DNA of 64,000 bases from Poa pratensis (taxonomy: Eukaryota; Streptophyta; Magnoliopsida; Poales; Poaceae), in assembly GCA_947311845.1 (NCBI GenBank), contig CAMZMU010000062.1, forward strand, positions 49,462,592 through 49,526,591, in the 5' to 3' direction. Position 1 is the stretch's first letter, and each line of letters begins with the position of its first letter. The notes below the pieces were generated by a model that was not told the origin of the DNA, did not search any database, and was given only the letters and a program-made list of their open reading frames with translations. Both the position numbers and the translations under genes were made by a program. This document shows, one piece after another, positions 21,286 through 33,224 of this stretch.

Positions 21286-23960
21286 AACAGGACAAACGTA
21301 GAAATCTGATATTATCATAGAGTGTTGAGTTGTGAGCGAACAATAAATCGAAAGAATATTTTGCACCATAGGAAAATGCATGGCTTTTATTAATGTATGC
21401 GCTTGGCATAGTTGTCGACAAAGGAAAAAAAAATCATGATGTTGGACCGTACAGAAAATACAATTTTTTTAAAAAAAATTGCACGCGGAGTCCATAATTC
21501 ATATGGTTTCACTTCTACGAATCGAACAAACTCTAGTGAAAAAGGGGGAAATTGAGGGGCACCGTGAAAACACCTTGTGGGCCCGAGTCGTGCTTGCGAG
21601 GGAGACATGGTTCTCGCACCAAACCCTAGCCGCTGCCCATTCTTCTCTCCCTCCTTGCCAATGTCATAGGAAGCCACCACCGAAGTGTATTAATTAGGAT
21701 CAAGGGAAGGTGTGGTGCCTTTGGAACTATTCAACACGTCATTGTGGTCATGGTGGCGTCGTCATGAGGAGTGACTTGTAGAGAAGCTTCTCATCTGTCA
21801 CTACTAGTGCATGGAGATCTGGCCACTTGGTATCCACACCAATGTCAGTTCCTCCCCTCCCCCTTTCCCTCCTTGCTCGAAGGGATGGCGGTGATCCGAT
21901 GGTGCCGGCTCATGTGGAGACTATAGATTTCAGGGCAACGACAGGCACCATGGTGTGTTGACCAGTGACCTCGCCCATGTGGGCAGCAAGATTGTTGGCT
22001 GGAGGTCGGTCATCGGTCATGGGTTGGTGTTGATGGCAGGAATACTACCCGGGGTATGCTCATGACAAGCAAACGGTCTAGTAGGATTGGGGAGGACCAG
22101 GCCCGCTTCACGCAACCACTCGTCTAACAACATTTTAGGAAACCCACTCGGGTGGGAACATACCACGATGCCCACTCGGCTAGGGCTCGGTGAGCCATCA
22201 ATATACGCATTACCACACTCATTAAGTCGGGGCTTACCGCCATCAATCAAGCCTACTTACACCAACGACATTCAACCAAGCATTACTACTGGCATGTATG
22301 GAGTTATGGAGCCGTTACTAGTAACTTCCCACTCAGCCATTATTGTGTGCTAGCCTATATGAAGCACATCCCGGGAGCCTCCTAGGAAGAGGAACACTCT
22401 CAAAACATATGCGGCCTAAAGCGCATGCAGGAGTAGGGTGTTACCTTATACATAGGGTCTAAACCTGGGTAAGAACTCGTGTGCATCTTGTTCACGGATC
22501 CCTACGTGCTCCTTGCTCCACATTTCCTCTTTGTTGGCCGGTCATGGTGGACATTCACACACGATCTAGGGGTCATTTACTCTGACCTCCATTGTCACCC
22601 TCCATGTACCTCCTTGACATGGTGGTCATTGCACTTGATGCCAGCTCGAGGATCTCTTCCCCCCTAAGCCTTGGCTAGAGTGGTGACCTGGTGTAATTCA
22701 CCGTATGATCCTGCTAATTTCTGTGTTTGTTGGTCTTGGTTGGTGCTATTGGTGGGTGTCCCTAACTTGGTGATGGTAGTATTGGAATTTCGGCAAACCC
22801 ATGTCTGTCAGTTGTCATTGTCTAAAGCAATGACGTCCTCAGGCATCGCCTTCCTCTGTGGATCCAAACACCTCTTCCTTCGGCTCCAGATGAAAACCCT
22901 TGGACTGGTTTCACAAAACTAGTTACGCTAGTGGTGCTTTGGAACCATTACATCATTGGTGGCGCCATTTCTAGAGCCTTGGGTCCATGTCGGCTGGCCA
23001 GGGTGTGTTTTTGGTGTGGACAAAATAATTGTTTCTCAAGTTTGATGCTCGTGCTTGATGTCTCTTCCCATTTTGGTTGTGCTCAACTCCATATATGAAA
23101 TCTCGGGTGAGCTTCTTTTTCCATAGGTGGTATCACGTCATTCACAACATGCGAGGGGGCAGGGAGACTCTTAGGCGGTGGAAACGGATGAGATGGTGTC
23201 GATGTCTTGCCCATTTAAGCAATCACAAGTTTGATATTTTGACAATTTTCCCTTCCTCACTCCAAAATCTTTCCGTTCTTTGTTTGTCCATCATTTCAAC
23301 CATCATTTCAATCCCAGAGGGATTTGTAGTTACGGTTTTAGGTTTAGGTTTTATGTTTGCTTGTTCTTTTGGTTAGAACCATGCTATTCGTACGACAAAT
23401 CATGTACTATTTATGTTCAACGTTGGCCGATCAAACCGTCGGACATGGTGGCTGACTAGTTGTAGAACGGACACCCTAGGAGTCGGACAGAAATCATACA
23501 CAATTCGTCGTACGTGTAGTAGTTCTGTTTTGGATACATTGTTGTTCCCTTCAGCTGTTTTGGTCGTTGTGACTTTATTAATTTAAAGTTGGACATGTGC
23601 TTACTTTAAAAAAATCATAAGGAGATCAAGACGTGAATATAAAGTGCATTGTACTCCCTTTGATCTTTTCCGGGATCTTTACTTGTCGTTGATCAAGGAA
23701 GCTAGAAGGAAGATGGGTGGTAGGGTGAATGGGCATTCGAAAATATTCTCCAAAATAACCTTTTGTGAATCAAAGATGCCAATACATAAGAAGACAAATC
23801 TAAGGATTCTCTGAATAAAATTCCTACAAAAACCCTACTTCCTCTCTGTTCTGTTGGCTCAATCCGAAGCCTCGGCCATTTCTTCTCTTTCATCGGATCG
23901 ATAAAATCCTTGAGAACGTACATCTCGGTTTACTCTATGAAGTCGCTAGCTAGCTAGCCG
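21286..23960. other. No gene recognised; probable old transposon debris
   Basis: About 2.7 kb with only short unrelated frames. Composition shifts several times (AT-rich 21290-21480, CT-rich 21600-22000, mixed after). Some stretches look like LTR or LINE remains, but no termini, domain or target duplication could be established. The last 250 bases lie downstream of PME1 and may include its 3' UTR. Confidence 0.4.
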
Positions 23961-23967
23961 GCTGCAA

Positions 23968-26134
23968 CTAGGGTTGGTTGGAGAGCCAACCGTCGTCGAT
24001 GAACCTGATGTCCACGAATCTCTGCACCTCTTCATAGCTGAGGTGCTTCTCCCATGGCACTCTCCCGGCAATGTTGGATCCTGGCCCACCGCATCCAACC
24101 TCCGCAAACGTCACCTGCGACCTGCCAAAGAAAAAGCCGTGCGTAAGCATGCAGACGTCAGCAAGAACATCAAGAAAAAGAGAAAATGTTCTTCTTGTTC
24201 TTACACGTCTTGGGCGGGGTTCCACTTTTCCCATCCTTGCGGGACGACGATGCCAGCCATGGTGACTTGGAAGAACACGACGGTGGACTGCTGCTTCCAG
24301 GGGCGGCCGAGGTACTGGCGGCCGGACCCCGCGATCTGGCCGCCCTTGAACACCAGCCCGGCGTCGCTGCCCGGTCCGGCCCAGCCGTGCGCCGTCACCC
24401 ACCCGGGCTGCGGGGACCAGGGCGGCATGTTGGACAGCAGGGTGCAGTCCTCGTAGACGGACCGGCCGAAGCCGAAGATGAAGTCGACGCCGCCCTCGAC
24501 GAGGCAGCGGTGGAAGTAGTGCCGGCCGGTGAAGTTGCAGAGCGTGTCCTGGTAGCCGTGGAAGGCGCAGTCGTAGAAGGCGCTCTTGTCTCCGCCCACA
24601 AGCGCCGCCACCGCCGGCTTGTCGAGCCCGCTGTAGGTGTTCTTGAAGGAGATGCCCCGGGCGACGAAGTTGTCGGCTTGGACAGTGAAGGTCGCGCTGT
24701 TGTACGTCGGCGAGTAGTCCGTGACGTTGGCCATGCCGGGCGCGTCGTAGTCGGCGTGCACGTCGAAGCTGATGTCCGTGTTCCAGGCGCCGTCACCTTC
24801 GAGTAAGATGAAGCCTTTGTGGCTTGGGATTGTCACCTTCTCCCTGCACGCGTATGTATCAACGCAATGCTAAGTTTAATAAGATATTGAAGACTAAGTT
24901 AATTACGCCTTCGAATTTACTATTTATGCTGACAAAAGATATTTTCTCACGACTTCATCAATGCACACCAACGTTTGGATGGGCAAGATTATCATGAACA
25001 AAGTTTTTTTTTCTGGACCACGTCACCCAAATTTTTTTTTGGACCTTTGGGGTGCATCGAAATCACTTAAATCTTGAGAATGGTGTGAAGAATGAAATCA
25101 CTTGAAACCTCGCGGCAAATGGGCAATATTTGGCATGCAGCTAGGGTAAAAATCTTCCAATATGAAGCTCGTGGTGTGAAAGATTTGCCCTTCTCCAAAA
25201 GTTTTTTTTCCCATGGCTTGAACTTTAAAATAGGCTTTGGACGGCCGACTGCCTAACAGCTAGAGATTTTTGTCCTCTCTGAAAGTGGGTCCCGGAATCA
25301 ACCACTCACCTCCTTGTTAATTTCCGCTGAGGACCGGGCTGCGGCCCAGTGGTTAGGAGCTCGTTGCAGCTACTGGCAACCCGAGTTCGACTCCCGTCAG
25401 GAGCAGTATCTCAGGAATTCTCGCGAAGGTGGAATTCTGCTATATCAAAAATCACCAAGGGCTAGTCCTGGTGCTTTCATTTTTTTTATTTCCGCTAGAC
25501 TATGCGCTTTTAGGGTTTCATCAAGGATTGGGTTGCCCTCCACTACGTCGATTTTCAACAATGGCCTACCCACACCCTCCAAAGTTGGTGGTAAGAAATG
25601 GTGGATGGATGAAGCACGCACCACAAAGTTTTGGTATTGCTCACCTTACTAACATCTTGGGGGATTTGGAGCGAACGAAATGCTTGAGTTTTCTATAACA
25701 AGCATGCATCGCCCACGGTCATATTTGGGAACGTAAAGAGAGAAGGTAGTCTTTGGTAACCGCCGGTGCAAAATATTTGAGCGAACTCATGCTGGGAGGG
25801 TAACGGTCGGTTGTAATCTTTTTCCTTTCTTGTAAGATTACTGCTTAATTAATAGATCGGTGCAAAGCTTTTACCTCCCTTAAGAAAGCAATACTAAGAA
25901 AAAAAATACTACTACGTGCAAGAACCTGTAGCTCCCTTGCTTGACGTAGATTCTGACCCACTGGCTGTTGCCTTCCGGCACGGCGTCCACCGCCGCCTGC
26001 ACCGTCATGTACTGCCCTCCTCCATGCTGATCCACGGTGATGGTCCTAGAAACCGGGGCCAAGGCGAGGCACAGCACCGGTGCCCACCGGAGAAGCAGCA
26101 GGACCAGACCGGCGACGAGGCAGAACGGCCGCAT
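23968..26134 (-). CDS. Pectin methylesterase PME1 (group without PMEI pro-region), frame intact
   Basis: Exons 26134-25926, 24843-24205 and 24121-23968, GT-AG, phases consistent, 333 residues. It should de-esterify cell-wall homogalacturonan after secretion. Residues 1-26 are a signal peptide (CLVAGLVLLLL core); there is no inhibitor-like pro-domain. Motifs: GYQDTL (Gln168, Asp169), DFIFG (Asp190) and LGRPWK (Arg250), matching the catalytic Gln/Asp/Asp/Arg. The other catalytic Gln, usually in a QA(V/L)A motif, is Pro146 here (KPAVAALVGG), which may lower or change activity. The C terminus (SQVTFAEVGCGGPGSN to WLSNQP) is typical. Intron 1 (1082 bp) carries a SINE and a LINE-like tail. It is the only undamaged member of the local PME cluster. 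Confidence 0.88.
25329..25487 (+). mobile_element. tRNA-derived SINE (Au-like) in PME1 intron 1
   Basis: 159 bp with a pol III A-box-like region (gcggcccagtggttagg) and B box (gagttcgactccc), ending in a T-rich tail (tttcatttttttt). It is flanked by perfect 9-bp duplications ATTTCCGCT at 25320-25328 and 25488-25496. The tRNA-like head and T-tail match what I recall of the Triticeae Au SINE. Sense orientation is opposite to PME1. Confidence 0.85.
25740..25900 (+). mobile_element. LINE 3'-tail fragment in PME1 intron 1
   Basis: Contains 'taattaatagatcggtgca' after 'gttgtaatctttttc', an ending resembling the one near 45.25 kb and typical of LINE 3' ends in grasses. It is truncated and limits are approximate. 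Confidence 0.35.
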
Positions 26135-26652
26135 TTCGTGTTTCTACTTACTTCTGGTCGTGAAGAATTGTTCCCTGACGTGGTAGCTATAGCTATTCGT
26201 GCAGCGTGACGACCGCTTGACACGTGTATGAATTAACAGGCGTTTCGTGCCAGTAAAAAATCTAAAAATATACATGCATGATATATGCATTATACTCGAC
26301 GTGTATCTTGCATATCTGATTGCAACTCAGCTAGTTATTTGAAGAAGATCCACGTTTAAATTCGAGCTAGCTGACAGAAGAAGTAAATTGTGCTGAAGAT
26401 CTGGATGTTCTCCTTCCAATAATTGGGAGATTTTGTATTGGTACGTAATCCACCTTAATTTGAATACATGTTGATCTTCCCTGATCCAGCTAATATATGG
26501 TCAAGTAAATGTTGTGCAGTGGATACAACTTTTTAGAGATACGTAGCAGATTTGGAATTAATTGGCCACATATATTCTCATGGAATCTAGCAAATTAATG
26601 CCAAAAGTGTTTCTCGCATGTTCACATGCAACGTCGCAAATCAATACTAGTA

Positions 26653-27381
26653 CTACCTCCGTTCCTTTATATAAGGCGCCTAAGCTTTTCGAAAAAAATC
26701 CTAAATATAGTGCGCACTTGTATTCTACTGTGCTTCAGAAGGGAAATGCGCCTCAGCTGAAGCGCATGAGATCCCTGGAATCGGGGAGATGCGATTGTTT
26801 AGTTAATTGCTTCGCGTAAAGGATGCATCGTATGCACCTACCAAAGAATTGCATGCACCTTCCATAATTAGCATTATTGTTTTTCTCTCTCTCACGTAGC
26901 TTAAATAGGAATCATTTACCTCACGTAGCTACCTTAGGTACCTAGCCTACAGTTAGGTTGCACGTACCAATCGATCAACCAGAGCTTGCGCTGTAGAAAT
27001 CTCTTCCCATGGAAAAGAAGAACACCGAGCCGGCGAGCTCCGTTCCCATGGAAAATAAGGACACCAAGCCAAGGACCTCCGTTCCCATGGAAAAGAAGGA
27101 CACCGTGTCGGCGACGGAGGTTCCCATGGAAAACAACGACACCATGCTGGGGAAAGAGATCGGAAAGAGATCGCGGAGTTCGGGGCCAGCGGGCGCAATT
27201 AATTCTTGCGATCGTTTCTTCCGAGGGATGTGATCGGAGGGATTCTTTCCAATTCTTGGCTGATACGGATTGCTTCCTTTCCATTTTTCCTAGGACCAAT
27301 TAAGTCCAATACGTACATTATACTGCTGTGTTAATATTCGTGCAAAAAGCCTAGGCGCCTTATATAAAGGAACGGAGGGAG
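26653..27381. mobile_element. Long Stowaway/mariner-like TIR element with internal repeat cargo
   Basis: Inverted repeats of about 35 bp (left CTACCTCCGTTCC then TTTATATAAGGCGCC; right the reverse complement with CTCCCTCCG), flanked by TA (26651-26652, 27382-27383). At 729 bp it is several times a normal Stowaway MITE. There is no transposase. The interior holds a short frame made of four 13-residue repeats. Confidence 0.75.
27004..27159 (+). repeat. Four in-frame 39-bp tandem repeats (13-residue period)
   Basis: Units start at 27004, 27043, 27082 and 27121, each beginning TTCCCATGGAAAA. Read from ATG 27009, a 74-residue frame to 27233 repeats PMEKK/PMENK/PMEKK/PMENN followed by (D/N)T and a variable tail. 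Unit length is a multiple of three and the frame is open across all four copies. No family is recognised; it may be a captured coding minisatellite or a chance open frame. Confidence 0.7.
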
Positions 27382-27383
27382 TA

Positions 27384-28469
27384 TTATACACTACAAAATC
27401 TGAAGCAATCAAATATATAAACTTTGAAAGATATTTAGTCATAATTTTTTTTTGTCTAACAGTCATAATGTCATTTGTAGGGTTAACAATTTACCTTTAG
27501 GTCCTTTCTTTCGTTTGTCTCGATCCTGTCCCAATGAGACGTGCTACCCTTTCTTCTAAGTATCCTACTCCAGTACAGGCCATCGCTGATGAAGAAGGCA
27601 AAGAAAACACAACTTTCCGCCGATCTCTGTGTCTTGAACTTCCAACTCACAAAAGAATAAAATATCAGCCAAAATACAATAGCTTTCGACCAAATTCAAC
27701 TTCCAGTCGATCTTAGTAGCTTTGGAGTTGCACAACAAAGAACCAAAAACTCTCAAACTCATGTGTTCGTCAAAGATTTCAACCAGGAAAGCACAGGTTT
27801 CAAAGAAAATTGTTCAAGTTTCAACCACTGAGTACTAGATTATGACCCTAAAAAATGTCTTCCTCCAAATTAAACACAGCTACAAAACATATCCAACATG
27901 TTCCAAATCATGTTTTGTTAAAATCGAGAACATCGGGATTTTGTTTTCAACATATGGGATCTAACATCATACCTCTATGTCCATCGATATGCCTCTCCAA
28001 CAAGTTTGGGCTTAGATTTCACCATATACAGCTCAGAATACGCATCCCTTGTCTGCACATATCACAATAAGGAGTGAAGAAAGTCATTTCTTCGAGAATT
28101 GTAGAAGATTTCATCAACTAACTCTTTATTAACAACGGAGGAAAAAAGCAGTACATAATGATCGAGAAAGAGACAAGACCGTAAAGTAGACCCCACACAC
28201 ATGCTTAAAAGGGGATATAAACCGCGGAGCGTATCGTTCGCATTAAACGTTCGCACCAACAATCATTTACCAATTATTAATTATGGCCATTTAAAATTTT
28301 ATAACTTTTGTCCGTAAGATCTATCAACAATCACGTGCCTGCGAGCGCTGGATCCGACTGAGTTATGTGATTTATTTCTCACATGTAGTTCATGTTTTTC
28401 TGACTATTCACCGCCGACACATTTGATTATGCTTCATGGCTTGCATTCACGCCGGTGTTACTGAACTCT
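27384..28469. other. Spacer without recognisable gene
   Basis: AT-rich. Short frames only, no conserved motif on either strand, and no terminal repeats identified. It ends where LINE-type coding begins. Confidence 0.4.
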
Positions 28470-31400
28470 CGTTGATAGTTTGACTGATGCTACCATTAAC
28501 AGGGCTCACTTTGTCATCTATGTTCTTCTGGACTCGGAAGATAGATCGTAAGTTACTAACCGGCACAAATGTCTCAATGAAACAATGGCTACACATGTTG
28601 TATGCACAAAGAATTATAGGTTTGTTCGGGGCTCCTGAGGAAGGAAACTTTACTCTTGACGAGTCACGAATTGATGATATTCCCCAAGTAACTTCTGAGG
28701 AAAACTACTGTCTTATTGCTCCATTCTCTGAAGAGGAGATAAGTAAGGCGGTTTTCTAAATGGAGCACAATAAGGCGCCAGGACCTGATGGTTTTCCCGC
28801 TAAGTTTTACCAGCATTTCTGGGAAACCATTAAGTCTGATCTGCTTGAGTTATTTGGATGTTTGCATGCCAGACAACTAGAGTTATTTCGCCTTAACTTT
28901 GGAGAAATCGTTTTGTTACCTAAGATTTAGGAGGTCGAGAGGATACAACAGTATCGACCTATATGTCTCCTGAATGTTAGTTTCAAAATCTTTACAAAAG
29001 TGGCGACCATTAGGTTAAATTCTGTGGCTGATCATGTGGTTAAACCTACCCAAACGAATTTTATGCAAGGTAGGAATATACTAGACGGGTTCGTCGTTCT
29101 TCACGAAACCGTCCATGAGATGCACACAAAAAAACTTAATGGGGTAATATTCAAAATTGACTTTGAAAAAGCTTATGATAAGGTTAAGTGGTCGTTCCTC
29201 CAACAGACTCTGAGAATGAAAGGTTTCTCGGACGAGTGGTGTGCTTTGATTCACAATTTTGTTTTTGGGAGTAGTGTGGCGATTAAAGTCAATGATGACG
29301 GCGGCCGCTACTTCCAAGCAAAAAAGGGATTAAGGCAAGGTGAAAGATCCTCTGTCGCCTATACTATTCAATATAGTGGCTAATATGTTGGCGGTCATGA
29401 TTGAACGAGCAAAGGAAGATGGCCAATTGAAGGTGTAGTTCCACATCTTGTCAATGGGGACTATCTATTTTTCAATATGCAGACGATACAATTCTCTTTA
29501 TGGAACATGACCTAGGTAAAGCAACGAATCTGAATTAATTTTATTAGCATTCGAGCAATTATCAGGGTTGAAGATTAATTTCCACAAGAGTGAATTGTTT
29601 TGCTTCGGCGATGCACAGGACGCAGCTGCTCAATATGCCGAAATTGTGAGCAAGGTCAATTTCCAATAATGTATTTGGGTATACCAATACATTATAGGAA
29701 ACTGACTAATGCGGAATGGAGACATGTCAAGGAGCGTCTTCAAGCAAGGCTGTCTAGCTGGAAAGGAAAGTTACTATCTCTTGGCGGGAGGTTGGTTCTC
29801 ATTAATTCGGTACTAACAAATATGGTATTGTATATGATATCCTTCTTCGAGATACCAAAAGGGTCTTACATAGATTGGATTGCTTCCGATCAAGATTCTT
29901 TTGGCAAGGAGATGGTGAGAAAAAGAAATATCGATTGGCTAAATGGAATGTTGTTTGCCGACCAAAAGAACAGGGAGGGCTGGGTATTCATGATATACAG
30001 GTCAAGAATTCATCTCTCCTCGGCAAGTGGCTACTTACCGAAGATAGGGTTTGGCAAACGCTCCTTGATGACCCACAAGTATAGGGGATCTATCGCAGTA
30101 CTTTCGATAAATAAGAGTGTCGAACCCAACGAGGAGCAGAAGGTGTTGACAAGTAGTTTTGAGCAAGGTTTCACTGTAAATGCTAGCAAACAAGTTTTTA
30201 GAGTTTTTGTAATAACAGATAAATAAAATGTGAGTAAATAAAAGAGAGTAATAATAATTGCAGCGAGTGGCCCAATCCTTTTTAGCACAAAGGACAAGCC
30301 AGTTGCTTTACTTATGATGGCTAAAATGTTCCTGAGGACACACGGGAATATCGTCCAGTGCTTTCGCTTCATACCGCTGATTAATCTTCAATGTTTTGAT
30401 AAGTGTTGTGTGGGTGAACCTATGCTAGTGCACCGCCCTTACTTGGACAAGTGCGCACATGTGATTACACCCCTTGCACGCTACCGCAAAATGCAACGGA
30501 GTAATTAAGATAAATCAAACCACAACCTTAAACTCCGAGATCCTACACTCCCTCATGCACTAGCTTACCAACGAGGGTTCAGGTTTCTGTCGCTCCGGCA
30601 ACCCCACAATAATTAACTAAATACACAATGCATTACCCTAGAGCCTAGGCCCATAAAGGTGAAGTACCATGTAGTCGACGTTCACATGACACCACTAGAA
30701 GAATGATACCAGAACTTAAATATCAAACCATTAAATATTACTCAACATAATTCCACTAGTTGCAACAAGACTTCTCCCATGTCCTCAAGAACTAAACGAA
30801 CTACTCACGAGGCATCATATGGATCATGATCAGAGGTGATATAATGATGGATAACAATCTGGTCATAAAAATAATCACCGAACAAACTCAATAGCATCAA
30901 CCACAAGGAGTAATTAACACCGGGAGAGTCTTCCCAATGAACTAGACAAGGTACAACCCCAGATGTTACAGAGGAACGAAGTGGAGCGGCGGAGATGATG
31001 GTGCTGGCGGTGTAGATGATGGAGATGATGATCCCGATGAAGCCCAACGCGATGACGGTGACGATGGCGACGATTTCCCCCTCCGGGAGGGAATTTCCCC
31101 AGCAGTTTTCTACCTGCCGGAGAGCTTTTTTCTCTCTGTGGTTTCCGCCCCGTGGAGGCGGCGGAAAAATTATGCGAAGTCTCCCCGAAGGTTTTTAGGT
31201 CAAGACGAAGATATACGTCGAAGCGGAGTGCCAGAGATGGACCAGGGGTGCAGGCGGGCCCACGACGCGGTCTGGGGGTAGGCCGCGCCCAAGGCCGCCT
31301 GGACCCTCGTTGCTCCCCTTGGCTGATCTTCTGGTCTCCAGCCTTATTTCGTGAGGAAATAATTCTGTAATTTTTCATGATTTTTGGAGCTCCGAAAGTA

Positions 31401-32737
31401 TGGTCTCCTAACGATGCTTTTTCCGGCTGAATCCTGACTCCGACAGATAAATCCTGGGGAATTGTAAAACATGCAAAATAAGATAAAATGACATACGTAT
31501 TGTACTCTAATATGAAAATATCAATGAATAAGAGTGAATTATGATATAAAATAGTGATGAAAAATGGACGTATCACTCCTTAAAAGAAAATACATTGGCA
31601 CGAAGGTGGTATCACAGGTATATTGGAAACCTGGTGATTCTCACTTCTGGGCCGGTCTGATGGCGGCAAAGAAATATTTCTTTCGCTTCGGAGTATTTAA
31701 TATTAAGGATGGATCAGAGATTAGATTCTGGGATGACAAATGGTTAGGTAGTACCACCCTCCGGGATCAGTACCCGGCCCTATACAATATTGTTCGTCAC
31801 AAGGGGGATACCATAGCCACGATTATACAGTCGTCACCACCCAATGTGACGTTCAGACGAGATCTAATTGGGCGAGACTAACGTCTTGGAATGCCTTGAT
31901 GGCACGGTTGCCTTTAGTTCAACTTACACAAGGTTCTGATGAGTTTCGTTGGAATTTATGTGGGAATGGAAAATTCTCTGTAGATTCTATGTATAGGGCG
32001 TTAGTCCATTCCGATGTACCAGTCGATAATAAAACTATGGCAAATGAAGATTCCACTTAAACTAAAAGTGTTTACTTGGTATCTTCGTAGGGGTGTCATT
32101 TTAACAAAGGATCACCGTGTTAAGATGAATTGGCATGGAAGTACAAAGTGTGTGCTTTGTCCATAACAAGAGACAATAAAACACTTATTCTTCGAGTGTA
32201 GTTTTGCACGTTCTATTTGGTCATCTATCCAGATAATTTCTAACTTATATCTACCCAAGTCTGTTGTAAATGTATTTGGCAACTGGCTATATGGGATAGA
32301 TAAGAAGTTAAGAACTGCTTATAGGGTGGGAGCGATTGCCGTTATATGGTCGCTTTGGTTGAGTAGAAATGATAAGATTTTCAATGATAAAGATTTTTCT
32401 CGTTTGCAGGTACTCTACCGGTGCACATGTATTCTCCGTTCGTGGTCCACATTACAACGGGCGGGGCATCAAGGCCTGAGGCATGTGCACGATTGGAAGA
32501 AGTGGCGAGGGATATTTTTACCCGACATGGATGGTCGCTTGATCGCCGGATTGTTCCTCCATAGGCGTTGGAGTTCGTCTTTGGCATTGGCGTTTTACTT
32601 ATTCATGATTGTAGTTCGTCTAGTGCTACTTTTTTTTATTTTTGTTCTGTTGGATTGCGGTTGTGTGCATTCTTATGCAGAGACCGGGTGTAATGCTTAA
32701 ACCTTTTAAGTAATAAAACCCTTTATAAAAAAAGTAT
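28470..32737 (+). mobile_element. L1-type LINE, 5'-truncated and degenerate, split by an LTR-like insertion
   Basis: Reverse transcriptase coding in broken frames: HNKAPGPDGFPAKFYQ (about 28766), QYRPICLLNVSFKI (28953), the GVIFKIDFEKAYDKVKW block, the YADD active site in FQYADDTILF (about 29470), and LGIPIHYRKL (29670). After an interruption come DGSEIRFWDDKWLG and the zinc-finger-like reverse transcriptase C-terminal region to about 32700. A TAG stop follows PKI near 28928, and several frame changes exist. The endonuclease domain and ORF1 are missing. The end is gcagagaccgggtgtaatgc with an A-rich tail (about 32725-32735). Confidence 0.8.
30066..31575. mobile_element. TG...CA LTR-like insertion (probable solo LTR) in the LINE
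   Basis: 1510 bp beginning TGATGACCCACAAG and ending GGACGTATCA, flanked by perfect 5-bp duplications CTCCT (30061-30065, 31576-31580). Removing it restores the LINE reading TLLKRKY across the junction. TG/CA ends plus 5-bp duplication are LTR-retrotransposon hallmarks. No internal coding region or second LTR is present, so it is most simply a solo LTR. Confidence 0.75.
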
Positions 32738-32926
32738 CTTGCGAAAGTGAATTTTTTTTACTATCCAACTCTTCTCTCCTCTACCAAAAATCCGTTTGGA
32801 TAGCCAAATTTTGAGTAGTCTCTTGAAGATGGTCTACCGGTCCACACCGGAATAGTATGAAGAGGGTTTGTTGAACATGTCATTTAATCATTTACATGGG
32901 GTGCATAATTTTTAACTTTTATACTA

Positions 32927-33020
32927 CTCCCTCCGATTCTTAAAAAGTGTCGGGAGCTGTACTGTCACGTTGTACGTAATTAGTTTGTTCCTGGCGACAG
33001 ATTTATCAGATCAGAGGGAG
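32927..33020. mobile_element. Short Stowaway-like MITE
   Basis: 94 bp, ends CTCCCTCCGATTC and ATCAGAGGGAG, flanked by TA (32925-32926, 33021-33022). Confidence 0.8.
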
Positions 33021-33224
33021 TACCTTGTATTTGTTCTTTCGATTAATCCGTAGCCTTCTTCCATTCCATTACATGATGAACCTCGAATACATCTCAATTT
33101 AGTTTAGTACGTATTCCCACTGTTCTATAATTCTTGTCATGGTTTTAGTTTAATTTAAACCAAAATCACGATAAGAATTATCGAACGGGGTTAGTACTTC
33201 CTAGCTAGTAGGAGCCAGCTACAA

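Noticed and set aside
23380..23540. Possible TIR element (gctattcgtacgac ... gtcgtacgtgtagtag)
   Set aside because: Inverted similarity is short and imperfect, and no target duplication was found.
25329..25487. tRNA gene
   Set aside because: A- and B-box-like sequence is present but there is no cloverleaf acceptor stem, and 9-bp target duplications plus a T-tail show a SINE.
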